Below are positions 43,955 to 52,367 of a stretch of DNA of 53,185 bases, one piece after another. Both the position numbers and the translations under genes were made by a program. Position 1 is the stretch's first letter. Every line of letters starts with the position of its first letter. The notes beneath the pieces were generated by a model. It saw nothing but the letters and a program-made list of their open reading frames with translations. It had not been told where the DNA came from and did no database searches. The stretch is from Lachnospiraceae bacterium (GTDB lineage Bacteria > Bacillota > Clostridia > Lachnospirales > Lachnospiraceae), in the NCBI GenBank assembly GCA_014804695.1, contig JAAUZJ010000001.1, positions 1 to 53,185 on the forward strand, in the 5' to 3' direction.

Positions 43955-44854
43955 TTATATTTCAAACTCCAGAGCCGAAAAAGCATCTTCATTCTGAAAA
44001 TTAGTACTCCTATAATTGATCAAATAAGCCTTCATCTCCGCATGCTGCTCTCCCATATCATCCAAAACAGCGTCTATATTATCTTTGGTAATACAGCCAT
44101 TATCTAAAAGAAACTGATAATACTCCCTCTCATCACCATGTTCTTCAAGCACCACTCTCCATGTTTCTTCCGATTCTTCCCCTTTTTTATGGGACCTAAG
44201 ATAAGTAAGCAGCATATCCTTAACGGAAGCTTTAAGCCCTGTATCGTGCATCAGTCTTAGCATTGCAAGTCTAACCTTAAAACGCCTGCGTTGTTCCACA
44301 TAATAATCAAGATTATTCTCCCTGCTGCCATAATCCTCTTCACCGCACAGGAGCATCTTAGAAAAACCTTCCGTATCATCCATATCCATAAGCGAGCACA
44401 TCTTAGCATCCCACTGTTCTAGCCAACTCTCACTCCCTGCATCCTGGGGATTGAACAGATAAAAGGCATCCAGCTTATTCATAGCTGCTGCCAGAAGATA
44501 AGAAAACGTCGCATTTTCTCCCATAAGTTCAATTCGGCTGAGTTTATCACAATCCTTTAAAATCCCCTGCCCTATCTCAATCTTTCGCCTCGGCAGCGTA
44601 ATTACCTCCAGATTGCGGCAAGATGCAAAAGCCCAATCCTGAATTACATTAATATGCTCCGGTAGCTCCACTTCTTTAAGCTCTTTAGCCGCCAAAAAGG
44701 CCTTTTTTCCAATAATGGTTACAGGTTTATCATCTATACTGACCGGCACAATCAACGAAATATCCCTGCCACGATATTCTACTACCATAATACAGTCATC
44801 CACAATACTATACTTTAAAGTACCGTATTCAGTATCTATTTCTTGTATTTTCAT
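43955..44854 (-). CDS. BspA-type leucine-rich repeat protein
   Basis: A 299-residue protein. Residues about 20-130 hold four BspA/LRR_5-type repeats (for example TIIGKKAFLAAKELKEVELP and DWAFASCRNLEVITLP). The rest is helical and charged, with no signal peptide or anchor, so unlike most BspA proteins it is probably cytoplasmic. It lies 95 bp downstream of the MoxR-like ATPase gene and may serve as its binding partner or adaptor. No catalytic motif is visible. Confidence 0.75.
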   Translation of the reverse strand: MKIQEIDTEYGTLKYSIVDDCIMVVEYRGRDISLIVPVSIDDKPVTIIGKKAFLAAKELKEVELPEHINVIQDWAFASCRNLEVITLPRRKIEIGQGILKDCDKLSRIELMGENATFSYLLAAAMNKLDAFYLFNPQDAGSESWLEQWDAKMCSLMDMDDTEGFSKMLLCGEEDYGSRENNLDYYVEQRRRFKVRLAMLRLMHDTGLKASVKDMLLTYLRSHKKGEESEETWRVVLEEHGDEREYYQFLLDNGCITKDNIDAVLDDMGEQHAEMKAYLINYRSTNFQNEDAFSALEFEI

Positions 44855-44909
44855 AATTATGCGACTTTTTTCCTTTTACTTTCTCTAAACTTCAATCTTT
44901 GCTCAAAAT

Positions 44910-44949
44910 TTGTGATATTTGGGCAGCCCTGAAAGTGCTTTAGCACAAT
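44910..44949. repeat. Small dispersed hairpin element, copy 2
   Basis: TTTGGGCAGC...GCTTTAGCACAA matches 22268-22306 and is bounded here by TTGTGAT/ATCACAA inverted ends. Its end overlaps the ATPase stop codon. Confidence 0.6.
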
Positions 44950-46469
44950 CACAATTCCAATTCTACAATCTGGTCCATAATTGAATCAGCCCGCTCTGAA
45001 ACCATCATTTCCTCATTGTGACGTTTATACTCATCACAGCCATACATACTGATAAACTTCGCACTATCCTTATTAACGGTACATTCCGTAAGCAAAACAA
45101 GCATCTCATTACCTGTTCCAAAAGTATCTTCCACAAATGCAAACAAATAATGCAGTTTCATCTTTATATCCTGCGTTTCTCTCTTATAGACGGTGACCTC
45201 TTCATCATATTGCCTCTTTAAAAGACTAAGTGCCATACCATTATCCTCTATATCCTCAAGCTGCATAAACTTTTTACAATCGTTTAAAAAGCGTATTACG
45301 CTCTTATGCTTTCTCTTATCCCTATCAGATAATGAACCGGCTTTCTGCAAGGCTTCCATTCCTTTACGCCTTCCCTCTATCTGTTTTTCAAGCATCTCTA
45401 TAATTTCACTCTTTGACATACTTCCAGCCTCTAGGCTGTTTTTAAGCGCTTTCATGCAGGTTAATATGTTGTTTACATAATCAAAGCGTTCCATATTTTC
45501 CCGTATATCATGCTGAACATAATCAATTAACATCCCCATTAGAGAAAGACGCTCATCAAAATTAGCCTTTCTTGCCCTCTCTCCGGTCTTCGCAGGCGCA
45601 TTTCCGGCAAGGATTGCTTCTACCTGATAATCCTTTTTATATTTCATATACAGCTCGTAATAGGCGCCAAACTCCTTAACCACACGCGGATTCCTAATAT
45701 ACTGCTCGATTAGGGTTTCTTCCACTTTCATTCCCTCTTCTTCATAGAGAAACATCATTGCAGACAAATCTTCCCAACCTCTTGCGGTAATATAATTTTT
45801 CCCGCGTACTGTGGTCTCCACCTGATAAAAATCTTCCTTTTTCAAATCCAAGTAATTTAAAATTGCTGTATGAATACTCCTGTCCTTTGCATATTCCTTC
45901 CAGACCGAATAATCAGCTTCAACCTCCAGAATCTTCATTCTATCCAAAGTTACAATATCAAATTCGCGCACCGACTTGTTATATTCCGGCGGGTTTCCGG
46001 CTGTAACGATCACCCAGCCATCGGGCACTCTATGCCTGCCAAACACTTTATATTGAAGAAATTGAAGCATTGACGGGGCCAAAGTCTCCGACACACAGTT
46101 AATCTCATCCAGAAAAAGAATTCCTTCCTTAATGCCGCTATCTCTCATTACATCATAAATGGAAGCAATAATTTCACTCATTGTATATTCGGACACGTCA
46201 TACGATAGCTCTTCAAACTCCTTATGCGCAATAAAAGGCAGTCCCAGCGCGGACTGTCTGGTATGATGCGTCATGGAATATGAAACTATGGCGATACCAA
46301 GTTCCTGCGCAATCTGCTCCATAACCGCCGTCTTTCCTATTCCGGGCGCACCAAGTAAAAAAATCGGACGCTGCCTTACTAACGGAATCCTATACTCGCC
46401 CTCTTCATCCTTTTTTAAATATAATTTAACTGAATCTTTAATGTATTCTTTTGCTTGTTTAATGTTCAT
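44949..46469 (-). CDS. MoxR-type AAA ATPase
   Basis: A 506-residue cytoplasmic AAA+ ATPase. Walker A is GAPGIGKTA (near residue 40), Walker B is GILFLDEINC and sensor 1 lies in VIVTAGNPP, the MoxR arrangement. A long helical C-terminal half (about 250-506) with a coiled coil follows. MoxR proteins usually work with a VWA-domain protein as chaperones; none is adjacent, and an LRR protein occupies that place. Upstream are a 57-residue gene and a Ser/Thr kinase. Confidence 0.85.
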   Translation of the reverse strand: MNIKQAKEYIKDSVKLYLKKDEEGEYRIPLVRQRPIFLLGAPGIGKTAVMEQIAQELGIAIVSYSMTHHTRQSALGLPFIAHKEFEELSYDVSEYTMSEIIASIYDVMRDSGIKEGILFLDEINCVSETLAPSMLQFLQYKVFGRHRVPDGWVIVTAGNPPEYNKSVREFDIVTLDRMKILEVEADYSVWKEYAKDRSIHTAILNYLDLKKEDFYQVETTVRGKNYITARGWEDLSAMMFLYEEEGMKVEETLIEQYIRNPRVVKEFGAYYELYMKYKKDYQVEAILAGNAPAKTGERARKANFDERLSLMGMLIDYVQHDIRENMERFDYVNNILTCMKALKNSLEAGSMSKSEIIEMLEKQIEGRRKGMEALQKAGSLSDRDKRKHKSVIRFLNDCKKFMQLEDIEDNGMALSLLKRQYDEEVTVYKRETQDIKMKLHYLFAFVEDTFGTGNEMLVLLTECTVNKDSAKFISMYGCDEYKRHNEEMMVSERADSIMDQIVELEL

Positions 46470-46506
46470 GACTGCATCTATGCCCTTTCATTTCCATTTC
46501 CCATTG

Positions 46507-46533
46507 AAAAAGAGCAGATCCGTGACTGCTCTC
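46507..46533 (-). terminator. Terminator before the AAA gene
   Basis: GAGCAG/CTGCTC stem (46512-46517 with 46526-46531) followed by TTTTTC on the minus strand, just after the 57-residue gene. Confidence 0.75.
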
Positions 46534-46542
46534 TCATTACGA

Positions 46543-46716
46543 TTATCTTTTTAATGATTTTTCAAGCCGTTCCATGATTCTGTTATATTTTTTCTTATAT
46601 CCTTCCTCATCATTTGCTTCCTTATATTCATTCAGCTCCTCCAGATCTTCTTTGAAGTTTTCAACAAAGTCTTTGTACTGATTGTCTGTCATTCCCATAC
46701 TTTCCATTTCTCCCAT
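46543..46716 (-). CDS. 57-residue hypothetical protein
   Basis: A small acidic, helical protein starting MGEMESMGMTDNQYKDF and ending RIMERLEKSLKR. No known motif or membrane helix. The ATG at 46716 follows a strong AAGGAGGGCGG. It lies between the kinase and the AAA ATPase gene. Its function is unknown; a small regulator or adaptor of either neighbour is possible. Confidence 0.75.
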   Translation of the reverse strand: MGEMESMGMTDNQYKDFVENFKEDLEELNEYKEANDEEGYKKKYNRIMERLEKSLKR

Positions 46717-46815
46717 TTTCCGCCCTCCTTATCTTAAGGATATTATAGGCATCTTTTTTCTTTTTCGTCAATTACTTTTCGTACTCACATTTATTTGCCT
46801 GTGAAAATTCCTTTT

Positions 46816-47721
46816 TCATATCAGGCCTACAGTCTTTTTATCCGTCAGGCAGATATTTTTTTCCAGTCTTTTTATCACATAGCTACGCCCCCTGCCAATG
46901 CCTGCAAAAAACCCCCTTCTTCCTATATATTTCCTACGCATTATATCCTTTTTAATCTCCTCCACACTCTGATACCGTTTTGAGGGCTCCGCCTGAGTGC
47001 ATTTTAGTACGATTTTCTCAATTCCGGCCGTAAGCTGCGGATTAATAAACCTGGGCGGCCTTATCCCACATGGCGGAAACGACGGATTGAAGCCTGTCAA
47101 CATATGATATAACGTCGCACCAAAATTATAAATATCGCTCCTTTCATCCGCCATACCGCTGTACTTCCCTAGACCGTCAAGCTGTTCCGGTGCAGCATAA
47201 CCTATAGTTCCCGCCATATTTTCCGCTAAAGTTCCGTTATAATGCATACAGCATGCCGAGCCAAAATCCACTACCCTCACCTTAGAATCCTTACAAAGTA
47301 TGATATTCTCAGGTTTTAAATCCCGATAGATTATTGTCGGTTTCTGCCCATGAAGATATAATAATAGATCAAGTAACTGCATGGCCCATTCACACGCAGT
47401 ATCTTCCGCTATTTTCCCTTCTTTTTCAATATGATCACACAGATTTTCTCCCTCTATATACTCCATTACCAGATAACGTTTATCCGTATCAAAATAATCA
47501 ATCACCGCCGGAAGCATTGGATGATTTAAACTCCTAAGAAACTCCATTTCACTTCTCAACACATTCATACTACTGCTGTCTTCCAATAACTTATTTTCCT
47601 TAATTGCCACCATACACTCCAAATGCCTGTCCCAGGCCAGATAAACTATACCGTTTCCACCCTCGCCTATAGGCTTTATTAATTCATACTTATTCTCAAG
47701 TACAATGCTATTTCCCATCAT
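46816..47721 (-). CDS. Soluble Ser/Thr protein kinase
   Basis: A 301-residue eukaryotic-type kinase. It has GEGGNGIVYLAWD, the VAIKE lysine, YRDLKPENI (Tyr in place of His in the usual HRD), DFGSA, and APEQ. There is no PASTA domain and no membrane helix, so it differs from PrkC in this window. The start at 47721 follows GAGGAGG. It is the second gene of a cluster with its own PP2C phosphatase and a MoxR-like ATPase. Confidence 0.9.
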   Translation of the reverse strand: MMGNSIVLENKYELIKPIGEGGNGIVYLAWDRHLECMVAIKENKLLEDSSSMNVLRSEMEFLRSLNHPMLPAVIDYFDTDKRYLVMEYIEGENLCDHIEKEGKIAEDTACEWAMQLLDLLLYLHGQKPTIIYRDLKPENIILCKDSKVRVVDFGSACCMHYNGTLAENMAGTIGYAAPEQLDGLGKYSGMADERSDIYNFGATLYHMLTGFNPSFPPCGIRPPRFINPQLTAGIEKIVLKCTQAEPSKRYQSVEEIKKDIMRRKYIGRRGFFAGIGRGRSYVIKRLEKNICLTDKKTVGLI

Positions 47722-47810
47722 ATTAATCCTCCTCTTCTTATACATCCCAATAACTATTTGCGACCTTTTACTATAACCAAAGTCAATCCAGATAATACTT
47801 TCACAATCTT

Positions 47811-48530
47811 CTAGTGCACCTTAACATAAACCGCCGAAATGTCATCCCGCTCCCCTCTTCTCATTGCAGCATCCCCAATCTCGCGAAGATGCTTTCTGAT
47901 CCTGTTTTCCCGAATCCGCGAAGGCGAAAGCGCCTCGCCCATTTCTTCTACATCAATTCTTTTTCTGAATCCATCGCTGCAGATCAGAAACGCCTCGCCT
48001 TTTTTCACGCTTCCCATTGTAAAATCCGGTACAAAATATCCAAAATTTCCTATACACTTAAACAGTCTGCCCTCATTATCCGCATGGTCCTTTGTCAATA
48101 GCTGTACCTTTGCCTCCCGGCCTCTTTTCAAACGATAAATCCTGCTGTCGCCCAAATGCCATATAAGGTATCTTTTTTCCCACAAAATAAGCATAGACAT
48201 AGTTGTCCCAATCTCAAGCGAGCGTTTACCTGCATAGCACTCAATTCTTCTCTGTATCTGGTAGAGCTTTCGCTTGGCGCATCTGCCTATTATCCATAAC
48301 GCCTTCTTCTTGCCTATGGCGTCTAACAGTCCATCATAAAACCACGTTACAAGTTCCTCTGTAAGGTATCCGCTCGCGACTTCCCCCATATCCATCCCGC
48401 CCATTCCGTCGCAAATTGCAGCCATTAATACTCTGCCCTGCGATGTAAGTGCCTGTATCAAGACAAGAGAATCCTGATTAACGTCATGTAAAACGCCTTT
48501 GTTCCAATACACATCTGCTTCATAATTCAT
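47811..48530 (-). CDS. Second PP2C-family phosphatase
   Basis: A 239-residue metal-dependent phosphatase. The metal-binding motifs are VNQDS, AAICDGMGGMDMGE, HLGDSRIYRL, LICSDGF and GERDDISAV. It lies 89 bp upstream of the soluble kinase gene and probably opposes that kinase. It is only distantly like the PrkC-linked phosphatase, so the two pairs are not recent duplicates. Confidence 0.92.
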   Translation of the reverse strand: MNYEADVYWNKGVLHDVNQDSLVLIQALTSQGRVLMAAICDGMGGMDMGEVASGYLTEELVTWFYDGLLDAIGKKKALWIIGRCAKRKLYQIQRRIECYAGKRSLEIGTTMSMLILWEKRYLIWHLGDSRIYRLKRGREAKVQLLTKDHADNEGRLFKCIGNFGYFVPDFTMGSVKKGEAFLICSDGFRKRIDVEEMGEALSPSRIRENRIRKHLREIGDAAMRRGERDDISAVYVKVH

Positions 48531-48635
48531 ATTAATCCCTCATTCTTATTCAACCTGCAAGTCCTAGCAAAGCTGAAAACATCCATGATAAATACTAAGT
48601 TTGATATAAGTGGCGGAAACCGCCAGAATCTTCAG

Positions 48636-48669
48636 AAAAAGGTCGCAATGCATGCCATTGTGACCTTTT
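48636..48669. terminator. Bidirectional terminator
   Basis: A 14-bp stem AAAAGGTCGCAATG/CATTGTGACCTTTT with one G-U pair. A second hairpin TGGCGG-AAA-CCGCCA lies at 48611-48625. It ends the lipoprotein gene on the minus strand. The rest of the 48531-48796 gap shows no gene. Confidence 0.85.
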
Positions 48670-48796
48670 ATTAAATTGTTTTCGTAGAATAGTTGAATTA
48701 TATACTATATTTTAATAACTTTCAATATGACATGTCTTCCAAAATTTGATAGGTGTATTTGGTTAATACACACAATTTTCCGGTGCAGCACCATGC

Positions 48797-49867
48797 CTAA
48801 TTCAATATAAACTGTGCATAAACCGTATACACATCATAATCCCCGCTTCCTCTAAAGTCCATAACCCTCTTTTTTATCCTGTATTCACCTGCTGCAAGCT
48901 CTCCATACAGCCACTCCCAGGGCAGTTCTACTTCAGTACGCTCCCCGGCCGGTATCATAAAAGCAAGCGCATTAAAACCATATTCTCCATCTATGGCAAT
49001 CGGCGCCTCCTCCCACTTACTATCTTTAAGTATCTCAAGAACAAACTCCTGGCCATAATCCAGATCTCCTGTCGGAGCCTCTGCGTCATATTGGTCAAAT
49101 ACAAGAGTTGCGCCTGTCCGGGAAATATTTTTCAAAGAAAGAGAGAGTCCAATCTTATCCGCCTCAGATTCTTTACTGTATACATATACGCCACCCTCTT
49201 TATCATCCTGATCAAAAGATAAAGTCTCCAAAATATCCAAAACCTGACTGCCATAATCACTCCACCAATCATCTACAGAATATGTTAACGCAACAATACC
49301 CCTGTACTCTTCTCCAAAGGCAATAAAATCCCAATATGTATTGTTATCATAAGTACCGATATTGGCAGAATTTCCTGCAATGGTTGCAGTTTCTTCCTCA
49401 AGTCCCGTTCCGCAGACACCAAAGTTATCCACATAAGCCAGCTCTACATAACCAGCATCCGCAGCCTTCGGATAAAAATGTATTCCATACATAGCGCTAA
49501 GCAGCTTATCGCTATCAACCGGACACAGCTCATAGTCCCATCCATCGGGTAATGATATGGAAATCTTTCCATAGGGACCGCCTTGCTCTATATCTGTATA
49601 CTTTTGGGGTTCGGATGGATTTTTGCCTTGAGTTCCAGATATATCCCCCTCGGACATATTTGGATTTTGTGACACTGGTGTACCGTCATCTGATGTATTC
49701 TTGCCTTGGAGCTTAGATGCCTCACTATCGGATATATTTTGGTTTTGAAGCTCAGAAGTTCCAATTTCTGGCATACTCTCATCCGCAACTCCCGAATCGG
49801 TCACTTTACCGCACCCACACAATGTAACCCCAATTATAACACCTAATACTAATGCAAGTTTCCTCAT
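48797..49867 (-). CDS. Lipoprotein with Ig-like domain
   Basis: A 356-residue putative lipoprotein. The signal peptide ends in the lipobox LCGC with acylated Cys19. Residues 25-90 are a Ser/Asn/Gln-rich linker with imperfect repeats (LQNQNISDSE, LQGKNTSDDG, TQGKNPSEPQ). A beta-rich domain (about 95-225) follows. The C-terminal 120 residues look like a bacterial Ig-like domain ending GEYRIKKRVMDFRGSGDYDVYTVYAQF. Function is unknown; it probably sits on the outer face of the membrane. Confidence 0.8.
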   Translation of the reverse strand: MRKLALVLGVIIGVTLCGCGKVTDSGVADESMPEIGTSELQNQNISDSEASKLQGKNTSDDGTPVSQNPNMSEGDISGTQGKNPSEPQKYTDIEQGGPYGKISISLPDGWDYELCPVDSDKLLSAMYGIHFYPKAADAGYVELAYVDNFGVCGTGLEEETATIAGNSANIGTYDNNTYWDFIAFGEEYRGIVALTYSVDDWWSDYGSQVLDILETLSFDQDDKEGGVYVYSKESEADKIGLSLSLKNISRTGATLVFDQYDAEAPTGDLDYGQEFVLEILKDSKWEEAPIAIDGEYGFNALAFMIPAGERTEVELPWEWLYGELAAGEYRIKKRVMDFRGSGDYDVYTVYAQFILN

Positions 49868-50002
49868 TTTAATTCCCTCCTGTCATATCAATATCTGTCC
49901 TTATATAATAGATACGATTTAGAAGAAAATTTTTATGGTATATTTTTATATTCTATAAAACTTTTCTTAAAAACAATTGCCGTACTCCCTCATAAACCGG
50001 AT

Positions 50003-50082
50003 TGCGAAATTCCCTATTTCCAAAACCCAGTTGTCTATATTGTACAACGGCCGTCTTGAAAAACATAATTTCGCAAATACCT
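50003..50082. repeat. Palindromic interspersed element, short copy
   Basis: CCCTATTTCCAAAACC and TTGTCTATATTGTACAAC then GGCCGTCTTGAAAA match the outer parts of 16191-16377 without its 138-bp middle. Terminal inverted repeats TTGCGAAATT/AATTTCGCAA are clear here. It lies between the lipoprotein and rseP genes. Confidence 0.65.
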
Positions 50083-50096
50083 ATCCTATACCTATT

Positions 50097-51152
50097 TTAA
50101 TGAAAAATCTTCATAATATCATTATACATAACAAAAACCATAAGTATCATAAATACCACTAATCCTGCGAAATGCACCATGCCTTCTTTCTCCGGGGAAA
50201 TCGGTTTACCGCGAAGCACCTCCAGAAACATAAATACCAGCCTGCCGCCGTCCAGCGCCGGAAGCGGCAGCAGATTGAATATACCAAGGTTGACAGATAG
50301 CAGAATCACAATATTCATCATTGTAAATATTATTGACGAAATACCGTACGGTTTTACCTCTTCATACGTTTCCCCAACAAACTGGGCAATTCCAATAGGT
50401 CCGGAAACATCCTCTTTCTTCGCTTGCCCCTGCAACAGTATAAGAAGACTTTTATAAGTTGCTTTTACCCAGTAACGCACCTCATAAACACTGTACTGGA
50501 ACACCTGCACAGGACCGCACTTTATAAACTCTCCAGCCCCTCTCAGCCCTATATAATACCTGCCGTCCTCACTGCTGTAGCGCGGCGTCAGTGTTACATT
50601 TTGCGTTTCTCCGTTTCTTTTTATCTGAATATCCATATCATCGCCTTTATTCAAGGCTGAAATCAAAGTTATTTCACGATAAATACGAATTCTTTCCCCA
50701 TTTATTCTAACAATTTCATCCCCAGCCATGATTCCGGCTTCCTCGGCAGCCGAATCTTCCATAATCTGCTGAACTACCGGTCTGTCTGAACCATTAAATC
50801 CCACTAAAATAAGCGAAAAAACAAATGCCAGCAGGAAATTGAATAAAGGACCTGCAAATACGGTAGCAATTCTCGACCAGACATTTGCAGTCAGGAAACT
50901 ATGTTCATCAATTTCTTCATCATTAGACGTTACACCGTCTTCACCGTCAAACATACAGGCGCCGCCTATAGGAAAAAGTTTCAGGGAATACTTGGTTTCT
51001 CCTTTTGTAAAGGAAAAGAGCGTCGGCCCCATGCCCACCGCAAACTCCATAACCCGTATGCCGTTTCTTTTTCCGATCAGAAAATGTCCAAATTCATGCG
51101 ATATTACTACCAGACCAAAAATAACTAAAAATAAAATAATCGTAACTATCAA
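50097..51152 (-). CDS. rseP: Site-2 metalloprotease RseP
   Basis: Intramembrane zinc protease that cleaves anti-sigma factors and signal-peptide remnants. HEFGH lies in the first membrane helix (residues 19-23), a PDZ domain spans about 115-190, and LLPLPALDGGRLVF supplies the third metal ligand. The start is TTG at 51152, overlapping the dxr stop (TTGA), so translation is coupled; this places HExxH at the usual distance. The dxr-rseP pairing is common in bacteria. Confidence 0.94.
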   Translation of the reverse strand: MIVTIILFLVIFGLVVISHEFGHFLIGKRNGIRVMEFAVGMGPTLFSFTKGETKYSLKLFPIGGACMFDGEDGVTSNDEEIDEHSFLTANVWSRIATVFAGPLFNFLLAFVFSLILVGFNGSDRPVVQQIMEDSAAEEAGIMAGDEIVRINGERIRIYREITLISALNKGDDMDIQIKRNGETQNVTLTPRYSSEDGRYYIGLRGAGEFIKCGPVQVFQYSVYEVRYWVKATYKSLLILLQGQAKKEDVSGPIGIAQFVGETYEEVKPYGISSIIFTMMNIVILLSVNLGIFNLLPLPALDGGRLVFMFLEVLRGKPISPEKEGMVHFAGLVVFMILMVFVMYNDIMKIFH

Positions 51153-52294
51153 TTCATCACCTGCTTTATATATTCATAAGTTTCAGTTTCTGTCTGCAAA
51201 ATCTCATCCACCGACGGATTCTCTATTATTCTATGGTTCCCCATAGAATTCTCTATTAACTCAGGAATCTGCAAAAATCCGATTTTTTTCTCCACAAAAA
51301 GCGCTACAGCCATCTCGTTAGCTGCATTAAATACCGTCGGCATACTTCCGCCCCGTCTTGCCGCATCGTATGCCAGCCGCAGTCCGCTAAAGGTTTCAAT
51401 ATCCGGTTCCTCAAAGGTAAGCTGCCCAAGCTCAAAAAAGTCTACCCTTTTTCCATTCATTGGTCTTCTGTCCGGATAAAACAGAGCGTACTGAATCGGA
51501 AGCTTCATATCCGGAGCTCCAAGCTGTGCCATGATCCCTCCATCTACATACTCTACTGCAGAATGTATAATACTCTGCGGATGTACAACAACCTGAATCT
51601 GCTCTAAACTTACATCAAAAAGCCACTTTGCTTCCATGACCTCTAACCCCTTATTAACAAGCGTGGCTGAATCTATAGTCACCTTCCTGCCCATAGACCA
51701 GTTGGGATGTTTCAGGGCATCCTCCATAGTCATCTTCGACAATTCTTCACGCTTTTTACCACGGAAAGGACCTCCGGAAGCAGTTAGTATGATCTTACTT
51801 ACCCGCGTCTTGTTTTCACCGTTCATGGACTGGAAAATTGCGCTATGTTCGCTGTCTACAGGCAGGATATCGACTCCATGTTTTGCCGCAAGCGGCATAA
51901 TAATATGTCCTGCTGTTACAAGCGTTTCTTTATTAGCAAGCGCTATCGTTTTACCACATTCAATTGCCGCTATTGTAGGCCTTATCCCTATCATTCCTAC
52001 TATGGCAGTCACCAAAACCTCCGCTTCCTCCATAGTAGAAATCTCTATCAAACCATCCATTCCGCTTACAATCTTAACGCCTGTATCTGCAACCCTTATC
52101 GCAAGTTCATCTGCTGCTTCCTCACTCCACATAGCAGCCTTTAACGGATGAAACTCCCTTATCTGCTTCTCCATCAGATCCACATTAGTCCCAGCCGCCA
52201 CAGCCACTACTTCTAAATCCGGGTTGTTCCTGACAATCTCAAGTGTCTGCGTTCCTATAGAACCAGTTGAACCCAGTATGGAAATTTTTTTCAT
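51149..52294 (-). CDS. dxr: 1-deoxy-D-xylulose 5-phosphate reductoisomerase
   Basis: NADPH-dependent enzyme that commits carbon to isoprenoid synthesis by the MEP pathway. The N-terminal nucleotide-binding GSTGSIGTQTLE, the metal and substrate site VDSEHSAIFQ, TASGGPFRG and NWSMGRKVTIDSATLVNKGLE are all present. 381 residues is normal. It is followed by rseP and preceded by cdsA, a typical order. Confidence 0.96.
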   Translation of the reverse strand: MKKISILGSTGSIGTQTLEIVRNNPDLEVVAVAAGTNVDLMEKQIREFHPLKAAMWSEEAADELAIRVADTGVKIVSGMDGLIEISTMEEAEVLVTAIVGMIGIRPTIAAIECGKTIALANKETLVTAGHIIMPLAAKHGVDILPVDSEHSAIFQSMNGENKTRVSKIILTASGGPFRGKKREELSKMTMEDALKHPNWSMGRKVTIDSATLVNKGLEVMEAKWLFDVSLEQIQVVVHPQSIIHSAVEYVDGGIMAQLGAPDMKLPIQYALFYPDRRPMNGKRVDFFELGQLTFEEPDIETFSGLRLAYDAARRGGSMPTVFNAANEMAVALFVEKKIGFLQIPELIENSMGNHRIIENPSVDEILQTETETYEYIKQVMN

Positions 52295-52367
52295 TTTACA
52301 TTTATCCTTTCATTTGGTGTAGTTCATGACTTGAAGCGGAAATTATGCAATTTCCTTCTCTCAACCA

